From a virus, in IMG/VR virus record IMGVR_UViG_3300031787_000052, positions 1-64,000 of that record: DNA of 64,000 nt. One strand, written 5' to 3'. The position numbers and the translations under genes were made by a program. Every line of letters begins with the position of its first letter. Positions within the stretch are counted from its first letter, which is position 1. Shown piece by piece: positions 41,201 to 48,153 of the stretch. The notes under the pieces were generated by a model, which searched no databases, was not told the DNA's origin, and saw only the letters and a program-made list of their open reading frames with translations.

Positions 41201-43631
41201 CGCCGGTTGTTAGAATAAAATCACCTCTTACCGAATAACCGGTTGGTAGTGAGAATTTAGGGGTTACTGTATTTGTTATATAGTTTAATTCTTGTACGTT
41301 TTCTTGACCAATTGCTTGTGTACTAGTTATAATTAATGTGGTATCATTTATTGCAAATAAACCATCACCCAAGAAAAGTCTAGTTATTTCATCAATTAAT
41401 GTAACACTCACAGGGCAAGTTGAAAAACTGTATCTTTGAATTCTATTTACGATAGTAATGAATAACCTTGAGCTAGTGTTAGCAATATCTCTTACTGTTG
41501 CCTTGGGGTCAAAAATTACTGTAGACGTTTCTGTATTATAGTCATAAGAATAAATTAATGATTCACTATCGACATATAAAACTGAACATCCGTCTATACA
41601 AACCGGAGTCGGAGTTACAGTCATTGTATTTGTTGGAGTTTGGGTTGTGGTTGGAGTTTGGGTTGTGGTAGGTGTTTGTGTACTTGTTGGAGTTTGGGTT
41701 GTGGTTGGTGTTTCTGTACTTGTTGGGGTTTGGGTTGTGGTAGTTGTTGGTGTTTGTGTTGCCGTACTTGTTGGTGTTTCAGTAATTGTTGGTGTCACGG
41801 TATTAGTAAGAGTTACTGTTGGTGTTGGACTTTGGGTAAGTGTAGGAGTTATAGTTTGAGTACTAGTTGGGGTTTGAGTACTAGTTGAGGTAATTGTGGG
41901 AGTTTGGGTTTCAGTTGGGGTAATTGTAGGTGTTAATGTATTTGTTGGGGTAATTGTAGGTGTTAATGTATTTGTTGGTGTTTGGGTGACTGTAGGAGTT
42001 GGGGTTGGGCTAGCACATTCTCCGTCAATACAAGGACCAAAATTACTAATTTGAGTTACCCCTGAAAGAGTAGTAACTCCACTATTTTCTAAACAAACTT
42101 TAAATGGTCTTGCAGGTTCTATTAATTTTCTTACCGAAACCCCTTCACTACCACATTTAAAATAGTCAATAACCGCATTATTCCCAACCGCGGTTATTTC
42201 AAAACAGTCACAGGACACGGGTGTCTTAGTTGGGGTTGGGGTATTAGTTGGGGTATTAGTAATTGTTTCAGTTACAGTTACTGTTGGTGTTTGGGTCGTT
42301 GTAGGAGTTTGGGTTGGTGTTTGGGTTGGTGTTGGTGTTATTTGAGGTATGAAGTTTACATCTAAACAATTTGGTAATTGAGAAGCCCCATACACCGAAT
42401 ATCCTGTATCACCTGTTAATGTAATTGTGTACGGATAATTTTTATCAATATGGAATACATTATTAGTTTCGTTACCATCCATGATATAAATTTCACCATT
42501 ATCTTGAAAAATGCCCCAAGGCTGGGTGATGGTTGGATTCAATTGAATATCGACTTCAGGGTCACCATTTAAGAAATTATATTGTGTTATGAATTGTCCG
42601 AATGGTGCCGCGGTCGCGTTAGTCGTAATAATAACCTTATTTGTTGTTGTTAAAATAATATCTCCCGCAACACCTCTGTTTATCAACATCGGGAATAGAG
42701 TTGTAAATACCGCAGTATTTGTAGTAATATTTACCGAAACAACCTGTTTTGGATTACCCCCGCTTTGGACCGCAATCAAGGTTGTGTTATTAATTGCCCC
42801 CAACCCAGGACCTATGCCTGATGGTAATGTAATTACACGATTAAATACCGCGGTAAACGGACTCAAAGTAATATCCCATTCGTATATCTCACTGGCACTA
42901 GCCATCCACAACTTACTTGAAGTATGGGCAATATCATTTGTCGCGGAACCAACTGTGTCAGGAACTATAAGTTGTGTAGTAGTGTCCGTGTCAACATCAT
43001 AGAAAAATACATTTTGTAATGAATTAAATATTACCGCACATTCGGGAACAGATGGAGGATTAGTTCCTGTTGGAGTAAGCGTTCTAGTTGGGGTTGATGT
43101 CTTGGTAATTGTTGGTGTTTGAGTTGATGTCTTGGTAATTGTTGGTGTTTGAGTCGTCGTTGGTGTTTGAGTAGGAGTTTTAGTTGATGTTTGAGTAGGT
43201 GTATAAGTAATTGTTGGTGTAACACTTGGCGTTCTTGTTATAGATGGAGTTGGGGCACAACTGAAGACATACGTATAACCTGACTCAACACAATCAACAC
43301 AGAATATTGTTGATGGGGTTGGAGTCATGGTCATTGTGGGGGTTATTGTCGGAGTTGGTGTTTTTGTGGGAGTTACAGTTTCAGTTGGAGTTATGGTAGG
43401 CGTTTTAGTTATTGTTGCGGTAGGGGTCGGTGTAGGTGCAAGTAAATTGAATTCACAGCAAACACTAAAGGCTGAAAAACAAACTACGTAAACCCCATAT
43501 ACATAATCGGCAACATAATTAAATGGTAAAAGTTGCACACCTACAGATACGGTGCCGCCGGTTTGGGGATTGAATGTTATATCCCCATATTGTCCCGCAT
43601 AATTTACCGATTGTATTAGTGCTGTTGGCAT
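32283..43631 (-). CDS. Giant Pro-Thr-linked modular adhesin with seven beta-propeller-like modules
   Basis: A 3782-residue protein. A 65-residue N-terminal domain is followed by many folded modules separated by TPTxTPT linkers. Seven related ~230-250-residue modules lie at roughly 43040-42350, 41588-40925, 38356-37640, 36697-35995, 35380-34630, 34014-33270 and 33012-32283 (C-terminal). Each has a conserved blade pattern such as DIAHTSSKLWMASASEIYEW and GQFITQYNFLNG. Others are ~75-residue Cys-rich domains (for example CNCYTFFNISTSQ), two copies of a FSGCCFPFE module and one unique CCTSWTLYGG module. It is probably a tail-tip adhesin binding cell-surface glycans. No signal peptide is seen. The propeller assignment is inference from repeat pattern. 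Confidence 0.7.
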   Translation of the reverse strand: MPTALIQSVNYAGQYGDITFNPQTGGTVSVGVQLLPFNYVADYVYGVYVVCFSAFSVCCEFNLLAPTPTPTATITKTPTITPTETVTPTKTPTPTITPTMTMTPTPSTIFCVDCVESGYTYVFSCAPTPSITRTPSVTPTITYTPTQTSTKTPTQTPTTTQTPTITKTSTQTPTITKTSTPTRTLTPTGTNPPSVPECAVIFNSLQNVFFYDVDTDTTTQLIVPDTVGSATNDIAHTSSKLWMASASEIYEWDITLSPFTAVFNRVITLPSGIGPGLGAINNTTLIAVQSGGNPKQVVSVNITTNTAVFTTLFPMLINRGVAGDIILTTTNKVIITTNATAAPFGQFITQYNFLNGDPEVDIQLNPTITQPWGIFQDNGEIYIMDGNETNNVFHIDKNYPYTITLTGDTGYSVYGASQLPNCLDVNFIPQITPTPTQTPTQTPTTTQTPTVTVTETITNTPTNTPTPTKTPVSCDCFEITAVGNNAVIDYFKCGSEGVSVRKLIEPARPFKVCLENSGVTTLSGVTQISNFGPCIDGECASPTPTPTVTQTPTNTLTPTITPTNTLTPTITPTETQTPTITSTSTQTPTSTQTITPTLTQSPTPTVTLTNTVTPTITETPTSTATQTPTTTTTQTPTSTETPTTTQTPTSTQTPTTTQTPTTTQTPTNTMTVTPTPVCIDGCSVLYVDSESLIYSYDYNTETSTVIFDPKATVRDIANTSSRLFITIVNRIQRYSFSTCPVSVTLIDEITRLFLGDGLFAINDTTLIITSTQAIGQENVQELNYITNTVTPKFSLPTGYSVRGDFILTTGGKFIVSMFQGLSNYILQYDYSTGEQEVLFQVSQIIAGFFEFGGNIYAVDTSGIVYQAILDSPWGLVSTTLDPLTFTGVIKGTSQELSCLPTNFNIVTPTPTPTQTPTPTVTVTETPTMTVTETPTQTETPTQTPTNTETPTQTSTPTPTPTLDCFCYTFVNTSLLDKQNVSGKDCNNINFEYSLQISGSEGDTVSLCASSSLVLDPFIAVFNNGVCEGFCGTSTPTPTPTETPTPTITDTPTQTPTITETNTQTPTQTPTNTVTETSTSTPTPTQTETPTNTVTSTPTNTVTSTPTITSTSTQTPTVTSTPTPSITEYKPAIRTFSGCCFPFEIFKLYEIPGLTANTITEGTVYYIESGVFSGCATNIAETFTQNNYLFVNISAQTSCSGCSASYPCPSSTPTPTVTSTPTVTPTITSTPTITSTPTQTETPTQTETPTQTQTSTVTSTPTESPTSTQTQTQTQTQTVTPTKTSTPTRTPIECVCYSITNIGEFFGSYNGILCNGGPSGGIPIGPGVTFTACYAKGSLQTVGGTLTFLENGSCENSILCPTRTPTPTRTGTPTPTPTTTETPTNTVTPTTTTTETPTSTSTQTPSVTNTITSTPTQTLCCTSWTLYGGLGQLLDNGFVIKPPLRVGDDFALIPTNVGSPGTLVGQVLELISVSPPLSPQYFTILTATFNPINSAYLLTFTPTLTINLGSTFQSIIYNIYQSGGTQFNVYNCGGSLTTLNLNNNEILVIPCSYDVQVISGFGYAESDPSCVCVTQTPTPTLTPTVTSTITQTPTNTVTVTQYTCNCYFINVPDIRDGVNLVFLDCLGSLISIAPNNFGNYCVREIIDYGSGTAELVGLCIDGNCPTPTPTPTQTETPTPTETPTQTITQTPTVTQTSTPTVTQTSTPTVTITESATQTQTPTPTETPTNTLTPTVTITESVTPTRTLTPTKTQAPCLSSCDVLLLDNVGRVYIYNSVTNSPLYLGIDGPDGSFDIAHTNNKIWLNRGTSLYEYDIILCPFSATFSREISGSTAFSAGLFAINDTTLIANNGATPSSILEIDVSTNPYTVTTKFSLLPGRRVSGDYVLTNSGKLIVSNFSGTNPNAPTGVYITQYNYITSATPPVDNNVDILISPTIVFPYGLYQYGGGFYILSANGTQYTLDLNPPYTLTAAPTVPLPPNTINAAYFGASQSNGCFDNNIVPVSPTPTSTPTPTPTPTATITQTPTITQTSTPTPTITSTVTQTPTQTQTPTSTITVTPTQTSTVTSTPTVTSTPTPTITEYKPAIRTFSGCCFPFETFKIFEIPGLTANSITEGTVYYIESVGFSGCATNIAETFTQNNYLFVNLSAQTSCSGCSTNYPCPSSTPTPTVTSTPTLTPTQTQTPTQTQTPTETSTQTPTETSTQTPTQTQTSTQTPTNTQTSTNTPTTTVTPTLTRTPDTCNCYTFFNISTSQSLTVDFIDCTGLQNQITINYGNSAQVCVKNNIFSGTPSGALVSFLNGDCTNGCPTTTIQACNPFVVNGTNRIIYTYDPITNTQIPLPINTESVSIYDIATNDNYLWIYGNFATLGNGIKEYFITTSPFTSSLNRFISGSTLYQSTRNGLAVLNNTTLITASGTAGNVIVSLNISSNTWVATPLFTLPTNRVLRGDLTYTNTGNIIALTYNNVAGTGSFLTQFDLFGNQELEFQIGNSVEGFGLFMYNSQIFTVASSSASPAVVRRDLNFPYTSLTVNNMTITNVGFAQPLSCLNVNFIGVTRTPTQTPTPTPTPTTTKTNTPTSTQTQTQTPTRTSTPTNTQTPTITSTSTITPTVTRTATITPTVTRTSTITPTVTRTSTITPTITQTATQTNTPTVTQTATVTQTATQTPTPTETSNLFACTCYNFFNTSNNQPGTVTYYNCDGVFSSVTVSATSYVQLCVSGNSTNPLYTATTQITAIDELGDCTVSCPTINLDSCISFLAGGPGNIIQSYDFQTNTTTFLPIPNRPWSMLGIANTSNKLWVHGTYLGFTSGGIREWDITFSPFSATYNGRTINIQSNTILPNSNACGLVAIDNFNLLSVSGATAGSQSVVNVDISDTITNNAVFTKLFDLPSNRRILTDLVFTQTGKIIIMTQTTTPVKIFITQYDILGNIEVDVPLFTSGIDANSGWSILINSNNLYIVRATTPGEIYQVNLTSPYSATLLSESLPVTVTDQSQSPECITVEFIPVTKTPTPTPTKTPTPTVTMTITPTSGATETRTPTPTTTQTSTPTITSTITPTITATPTRTATQTPTITRTATQTPTITRTATQTPTITRTATQTPTRTATPTRTPTRTATNTPSITPTISITPTITSNLPCKCFNFYNTSDTVNGTLIYTACNLTVSSTTVSANSFVQLCVNLSGYSGSSQITFVNQVGSCVNGFCPNISINSCDLLSVKKEPSGPTNGLWQIMSIRNESLLYLPVSGRTVGTNALARTSNKVWVLGFFTALGGSRIREYSITQNPWSAVVTNNYTLPTNLPSVIDNGMAAIDDENFIVGSGTALNVIAKLNVSGGILSSTKIIDLISPFTVFGDMIYTTTNKVIVAVKNTINTNIWQIHQYDVNGTFELAVDVSSISLFNSGINFAVVNNQLYLLPHNQTYNNYYLINLNNPYNTTIQSALGGSAPNDVAQNPECINIQFIPSTQTPTPTRTKTPTPTRTPTRSATPTRTPTRSATPTRTPTRSATPTRTPTRSATPTRTPTITMSPSITPSRTVTMTPSSIGIYTQPLMVSFSGTSTVISRYDVTTNTITTLDVQSSGILPNQDIACTQNKFWLSNQGSGNIIKEYTYTASPFNYVLNRTLNIPVTLTDGLTVRTVGGIEYLIGCTGNTTIVEMDISSTTAIVTDKFDLPLNRTIGADMMYTNTGKLIVANYSGGNTTVGFMTQYNYETNTLEIDRALPTTYAAGGQKVYFVSNNNIYSTSISASLSVVYQWNTDSNINNPLPLQSFELPLLRGSAQPQEFININFTS
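33091..33236 (-). repeat. 30-bp in-frame tandem repeat, four units
   Basis: Four exact 30-bp units begin at 33103, 33133, 33163 and 33193, flanked by partial copies. They encode a 10-residue unit PTRTPTRSAT in the last linker of the giant protein. They are contiguous without spacers. Confidence 0.9.
34342..34461 (-). repeat. 30-bp in-frame tandem repeat, four units
   Basis: Four near-identical 30-bp units starting at 34342, 34372, 34402 and 34432 encode TITRTATQTP repeats in the linker between propeller-like modules 5 and 6. Units differ at one or two positions. Confidence 0.88.
35731..35850 (-). repeat. 30-bp in-frame tandem repeat, four diverged units
   Basis: Four 30-bp units starting at 35731, 35761, 35791 and 35821 encode ten-residue TITPTVTRTS-like repeats in the linker between modules 4 and 5. 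The last unit is the most diverged. Confidence 0.85.
37018..37101 (-). repeat. Short 24-bp and 18-bp in-frame repeats
   Basis: Two 24-bp units (37018, 37042) encoding TETSTQTP-like repeats are followed by two 18-bp units (37066, 37084). All are in frame within a linker of the giant protein. Confidence 0.8.
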
Positions 43632-43644
43632 CCCTTTATATATA

Positions 43645-46600
43645 TCAACATCCCGGTGTTACGATACCCAAAGAATTAAGTGTGGAGATTATCAAATTAT
43701 AATAATAAGTCGAAGTATCTCCATCGTTTATACCTAATTGGTAGTTTAAATTGGTCAAGTAATAATCACTTAAGTTGTTAGGTGGTGAATATATTCCCGC
43801 ATTTACAAAAGTTGTTTGTACCAAGTCTTGGAAGGTAGGTTGTCCCTCATTTATTACCGCAAATACAACACCTCTTAATCCATAATCAATTGAAGATAAG
43901 AGGTTTCTCAAAGTTGTAACGTCAGTCCCATAATCCGGGTCTAATACAGTTGTAGGCGTAAAAGTTCCACCTGTAACATACGCTCCACCACTCTCGTCTT
44001 GGAAAACCAAATTGATTACTAAATCAACGCTAGTATCAACTGCTCTTCCAGCATTTCTCGAAGTTGCTAAACACGCAACAAATCTTTCATTTACATTACC
44101 TAATGGGCCAGTTTGCATTGTGAAGAATTGAACTCTCTCATTATATAACGTAATATCATTGTTATAAACACCTATCAAACAAGTTTCAAGTATTCCACCA
44201 GGTGCAATCATTTGCTCCAAAGGAGCTCGTGTAGACCCCATAGAGCCTGAATCATCATACCAAATATTAATTTCAGTATTTGAACTAATTGATTCGGTAT
44301 TCACCAAAGTAACAATCAAATCACAAGTTGGCGCCGGAGTTTTAGTTGGGGTAGGTGTTAAAGTTGGGGTGTTAGTAGGGCTAGATGTTTGAGTTTGTGT
44401 CGGTGTTGGGGTTTGTGTTGGAGTTTCTGTTTGTGTAGGGGTTTGCGTAGGGGTTGGTGTCGGACATGGATTTGAGAACGTACATTCATCACAATCAGTT
44501 TGGGCCGTCACACCAACAAACAAATAATTATTTGGTGTAAATACTTCGGCAATACTTGTTGCACAACCACTGAACACACCTGTCTCAATATAGTAAATAT
44601 TACCTTCAACAATGGTTGTGGCTGTCAATCCAGGTATCTCATAAACTCTGAATACTATATGTGGAGAACAACATGCACTAAAGTGTCTGAATGATGGCTT
44701 ATATTCAGTAATTGATGGGGTTGGTGTTTGTGTAGTAGTAGGTGTTTGAGTATTCGTTGGTGTTTGTGTAGAAGTACTAGTAACTGTTACAGTTGGTGTT
44801 TGTGTACTAGTCACCGTTGCGGTCGGTGTTTCAGTTGGTGTTGGTGTCTGTGTTGTAGTGTTAGTAACAGTTGTTGTGTTTGTAGGTGTCGAAGTTTTAG
44901 TTATTGTTACAGTTACAGTATTAGTTTGAGTTGGGGTAGGTGTTTTTGTTGGGGTACTTGTATTGGTTGGGGTGACTGTCGGTGTGTAGGTTATCGTTGG
45001 GGTAACACTTGGCGTTTTAGTGATAGAAGGTGTTGGAGCACAACTGAATACATATGTGTAACCTGATTCAACACAGTCAACACAGAATATTGTTGAAGGC
45101 GTAACGGTAATAGTATTAGTTGGTGTGACTGTTGGTGTTTGTGTTGAAGTTGAGGTTATGGTTGGTGTTTGTGTTGTCGTTGGTGTTGGGGTAGGTGTGG
45201 GTGTTTCTGTTGTTGTAGGTGTAGATGTTGTAGTGTTGGTTGGCGTAGGCGTAGATGTCTCTGTTGATGTTGGGGTCGATGTGTTGGTAACTGTACTGGT
45301 TTGAGTTGGAGTATTAGTTGTTGTATTTGTTTGAGTAGGAGTACTTGTTATCGTTTCAGTAACAGTCACTGTCTGTGTAACTGTTTGAGTTTGAGTATTA
45401 GTAACCGTGTTTGTTGGAGTACTAGTGATTGTACTTGTTTGTGTTTGAGTTACTGTTGGGGTATTTGTTTCGGTTGGCGTTTGAGTTGTAGTTGGTGTTT
45501 GAGTTGGTGTTTGAGTTGGAGTTTCGGTTGGTGTCGGAGTAGGTGTAGATGTTGGACAAGGATTTGAATCTATACAATCTTGGCAAGTGAATTGATTAGT
45601 AATATTCAAATACAAGTATTGTAAATCCGTTAGAGTTTGAGCTATATTAGTCGCGCATCCCTTGAACTGTGGTGATTCAATATAATAAACATCTCCTTCA
45701 ATTATGGTTTGACCTATTTCACCAGGAACTTCATATAATTGAATGATTTGTCCTGGTTGACAACAACCACTAAACCATAAGTTTAGAGGTTTAAATTCAG
45801 TTTTAGTTGGAGTGACTGTTATAGTCGGAGTTGGGGTAACGGTATTTGTTGGGGTCTCTGTACTAGTCGGAGTTTCAGTAGTGGTCGGAGTTGGTGTTAC
45901 CGTATTTGTTGGGGTCTCGGTGGTGGTAGGTGTTGGTGTCGGAGTAGGACATGAATTGTCGATACATGAACCAAAATTAGTTACTATTACACCAGATGTT
46001 ATTGTATATTCTTCATTTATAATACAATCCTTAACCGTAGACCCTCCAGGTACGAATAAATTAGTAACTGAAGTTCCATCACATTTATTATAAGATATAA
46101 CAGCTCCACCCGCAGCGGCGAAAAACTCAATACAATTACAATTAATTGGTGTTTTGGTTGGCGTTGGTGTTTTAGTTTCAGTTACGGTTACAGTATTAGT
46201 AGGTGTTGATGTGTTAGTATTAGTAGGTGTTGATGTGTTAGTATTAGTTGGCGTTGGTGTTTGAGTTTCAGTAACAGTTGCGGTAGGTGTCTGTGTTGGT
46301 GTATTAGTAGATGCGACAGTTTGAGTTGTTGTTGGGGTCACTGTTAATGTACTCGTACTGGTCGGAGTATTAGTATTGGTAGATGTCGGAGTAGATGTTT
46401 CAGTAGGAGTTGATGTGATTGTTGGGGTATTTGTTGGGCTTTCAGTTATTGTGGGGGTATTCGTTGGGCTTTCTGTGATTGTAACAGTTTGAGTTTGTGT
46501 TTGAGTCACTGTAGGGGTATTAGTAACTGTTTCTGTAGGAGTTTGAGTTTGTGTTTGAGTTGATGTTGATGTTACGGTACTAGTTGGACTCAGAGTCTGT

Positions 46601-48090
46601 GTGACAGTATTGGTCGGGGTTTCAGTAACTGTTGGTGTTGATGTTAAAGTATTAGTGGGTGTTTGGGTCACTGTTGGAGTAACGGTAGGTGTTTGGGTCG
46701 AGGTTGGCGTTTCTGTTGGGAAACCTGAAACAGTTAGTGATGGTGTTACAGTTGGTGTTACTGTGGGTGTTGGGCTATTACTTGGAGTTCTTGATGGGAA
46801 TGGACTTGGTGTTGCGGTCGGTGTTTGCGTTGATGTTGATGTTGTAGTGGGTGTTTGTGTTTGAGTTAATGTATTTGTAGGGGTTATCGTCGCAGTACCT
46901 GTTGGGGTGGCGGTTGGTGTTTTAGTAGAAGTAGGGGTTGGTGGAACACATGAAGAAGCCTCAGTACAATTGGTATTATCAGTGGTATAAAAACTTTGGA
47001 TTATATCATTTCTATTATTATAAGACTCATCGTTATTAGAATATGTTATATAAACATCTATTCCGAATGAGTTAATAGAAGATTGAACATTGTTACATAT
47101 AACAGTTATACCAGGAGAAGATATAGTAAGTCTTTGTAGTACCCCTTTACAATCTATGTATAGAATATTTACAACACCATCAAATGAGGGATTGGTATTG
47201 TTTATAGCATTTGCTAAATCAATTGCCGAAATATTAACAAAATAACAAAAACAACCATTATTAGTTACTGTAGGGGTTGGAGTTGGTGTTGGGGTGCTAC
47301 TTGGCAAAACACAATCCCCGCTTTGTGAACAAGTTGAATAATCTGTAAAAAACGTACTAGAGAATGATAATGGTGTGAATACATTACTATAACTAAAATT
47401 ATTTTGACTGTAATTCAATAGTACCGGAATACTAAACCCATCTATAGTTTCCGATGGATTGTTACAGATATAATAAATTCCACTTCCAGTAATTGCAGAG
47501 GTTATAATACCCTCGGAACAATCATAATACACTAAATTAACAACACCATTTGCAGTTGTTTCAGTATTACCGCTAGCTCTATTGATATCTAACTGGGTAA
47601 TATCAACAAAGTAACAAAAACAACCATTATTCGTAGGTGTTGGGGTTAAGGTTGGTGTTACCGTATTAGTTGGTGTCTCCGTATTAGTTATTGTTGGAGT
47701 TTGTGTATTGGTTGGAGTTTGTGTGAGTGTTTCAGTAACCGTCGGGGTAATAGTTGGGGTAATACTAATAGTTGGGGTGATTGTAGGTGTTTCAGTAATA
47801 GTTGGGGTGATTGTAGGGGTAATCGTTGGTGTTATCGATATTGTAGGGGTTGGGGTGGTTATAATACTACATAAAACAGTTTCTAATCTTTCACATCCGT
47901 CCGCGGTTATTATTTTAACACCAACCGCCGCCGAGTCTTGGAAAACTATAGGGACATTAAGTGTAATAATCGGGGGAACAAAGTTATTTACTATAGCAAC
48001 TTCGACACAATTATCGCCGTAAATATCACATATGTATATTATGAATGGAGGATTAACACCCGATATGTTAAATAAACTTATAGTATCCAT
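43645..48090 (-). CDS. Pro-Thr-linked modular adhesin with C-terminal von Willebrand A domain
   Basis: A 1481-residue protein. The N-terminal domain (1-80, [18 protein letters not shown] ending [11 protein letters not shown]) is related to the small protein at 50429. Then come two ~110-residue [18 protein letters not shown] modules, long TPT linkers, a [12 protein letters not shown] Cys module, two modules of the CC...YEIPG type ([36 protein letters not shown]) and a [19 protein letters not shown] mini-module shared with the giant protein. The last ~230 residues are VWA-like with the metal-binding motif YDDSGSMGS near 1270. It is probably a receptor-binding fibre component; the VWA end may bind a protein ligand through a metal ion. 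Confidence 0.7.
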   Translation of the reverse strand: MDTISLFNISGVNPPFIIYICDIYGDNCVEVAIVNNFVPPIITLNVPIVFQDSAAVGVKIITADGCERLETVLCSIITTPTPTISITPTITPTITPTITETPTITPTISITPTITPTVTETLTQTPTNTQTPTITNTETPTNTVTPTLTPTPTNNGCFCYFVDITQLDINRASGNTETTANGVVNLVYYDCSEGIITSAITGSGIYYICNNPSETIDGFSIPVLLNYSQNNFSYSNVFTPLSFSSTFFTDYSTCSQSGDCVLPSSTPTPTPTPTVTNNGCFCYFVNISAIDLANAINNTNPSFDGVVNILYIDCKGVLQRLTISSPGITVICNNVQSSINSFGIDVYITYSNNDESYNNRNDIIQSFYTTDNTNCTEASSCVPPTPTSTKTPTATPTGTATITPTNTLTQTQTPTTTSTSTQTPTATPSPFPSRTPSNSPTPTVTPTVTPSLTVSGFPTETPTSTQTPTVTPTVTQTPTNTLTSTPTVTETPTNTVTQTLSPTSTVTSTSTQTQTQTPTETVTNTPTVTQTQTQTVTITESPTNTPTITESPTNTPTITSTPTETSTPTSTNTNTPTSTSTLTVTPTTTQTVASTNTPTQTPTATVTETQTPTPTNTNTSTPTNTNTSTPTNTVTVTETKTPTPTKTPINCNCIEFFAAAGGAVISYNKCDGTSVTNLFVPGGSTVKDCIINEEYTITSGVIVTNFGSCIDNSCPTPTPTPTTTETPTNTVTPTPTTTETPTSTETPTNTVTPTPTITVTPTKTEFKPLNLWFSGCCQPGQIIQLYEVPGEIGQTIIEGDVYYIESPQFKGCATNIAQTLTDLQYLYLNITNQFTCQDCIDSNPCPTSTPTPTPTETPTQTPTQTPTTTQTPTETNTPTVTQTQTSTITSTPTNTVTNTQTQTVTQTVTVTETITSTPTQTNTTTNTPTQTSTVTNTSTPTSTETSTPTPTNTTTSTPTTTETPTPTPTPTTTQTPTITSTSTQTPTVTPTNTITVTPSTIFCVDCVESGYTYVFSCAPTPSITKTPSVTPTITYTPTVTPTNTSTPTKTPTPTQTNTVTVTITKTSTPTNTTTVTNTTTQTPTPTETPTATVTSTQTPTVTVTSTSTQTPTNTQTPTTTQTPTPSITEYKPSFRHFSACCSPHIVFRVYEIPGLTATTIVEGNIYYIETGVFSGCATSIAEVFTPNNYLFVGVTAQTDCDECTFSNPCPTPTPTQTPTQTETPTQTPTPTQTQTSSPTNTPTLTPTPTKTPAPTCDLIVTLVNTESISSNTEINIWYDDSGSMGSTRAPLEQMIAPGGILETCLIGVYNNDITLYNERVQFFTMQTGPLGNVNERFVACLATSRNAGRAVDTSVDLVINLVFQDESGGAYVTGGTFTPTTVLDPDYGTDVTTLRNLLSSIDYGLRGVVFAVINEGQPTFQDLVQTTFVNAGIYSPPNNLSDYYLTNLNYQLGINDGDTSTYYYNLIISTLNSLGIVTPGC
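43648..44340 (-). other. Von Willebrand factor A-like domain at the adhesin C-terminus
   Basis: The MIDAS motif DxSxS is present in [17 protein letters not shown]. The following strands and helices ([35 protein letters not shown]) fit the alternating fold. The domain ends the protein at TPGC. Confidence 0.65.
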
Positions 48091-48112
48091 CTTTAACTAC
48101 CAAACGTTTTCT

Positions 48113-48120
48113 TATAAATA
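48113..48120 (-). promoter_or_regulatory. Candidate late-type promoter element TATTTATA
   Basis: The coding strand reads TTATTTATAAGAAAACG, core 22 bp upstream of the ATG at 48090. This is slightly further than in most copies. Confidence 0.42.
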
Positions 48121-48153
48121 ATTAATTAATCGTTTTATGTTGGTTTATTTGTT

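Noticed and set aside
32578-48022. Plus-strand open frames rich in Val/Gly or Cys/Trp across the adhesin genes
   Set aside because: They are the antisense of the Thr-Pro linkers, biased composition keeps stops rare; no start signals, and they oppose clearly coherent minus-strand proteins.
32283-48090. Diversity-generating retroelement acting on the adhesins
   Set aside because: No reverse transcriptase or template/variable repeat pair seen in this window; repeats are tandem linkers. A retroelement elsewhere in the genome cannot be excluded.
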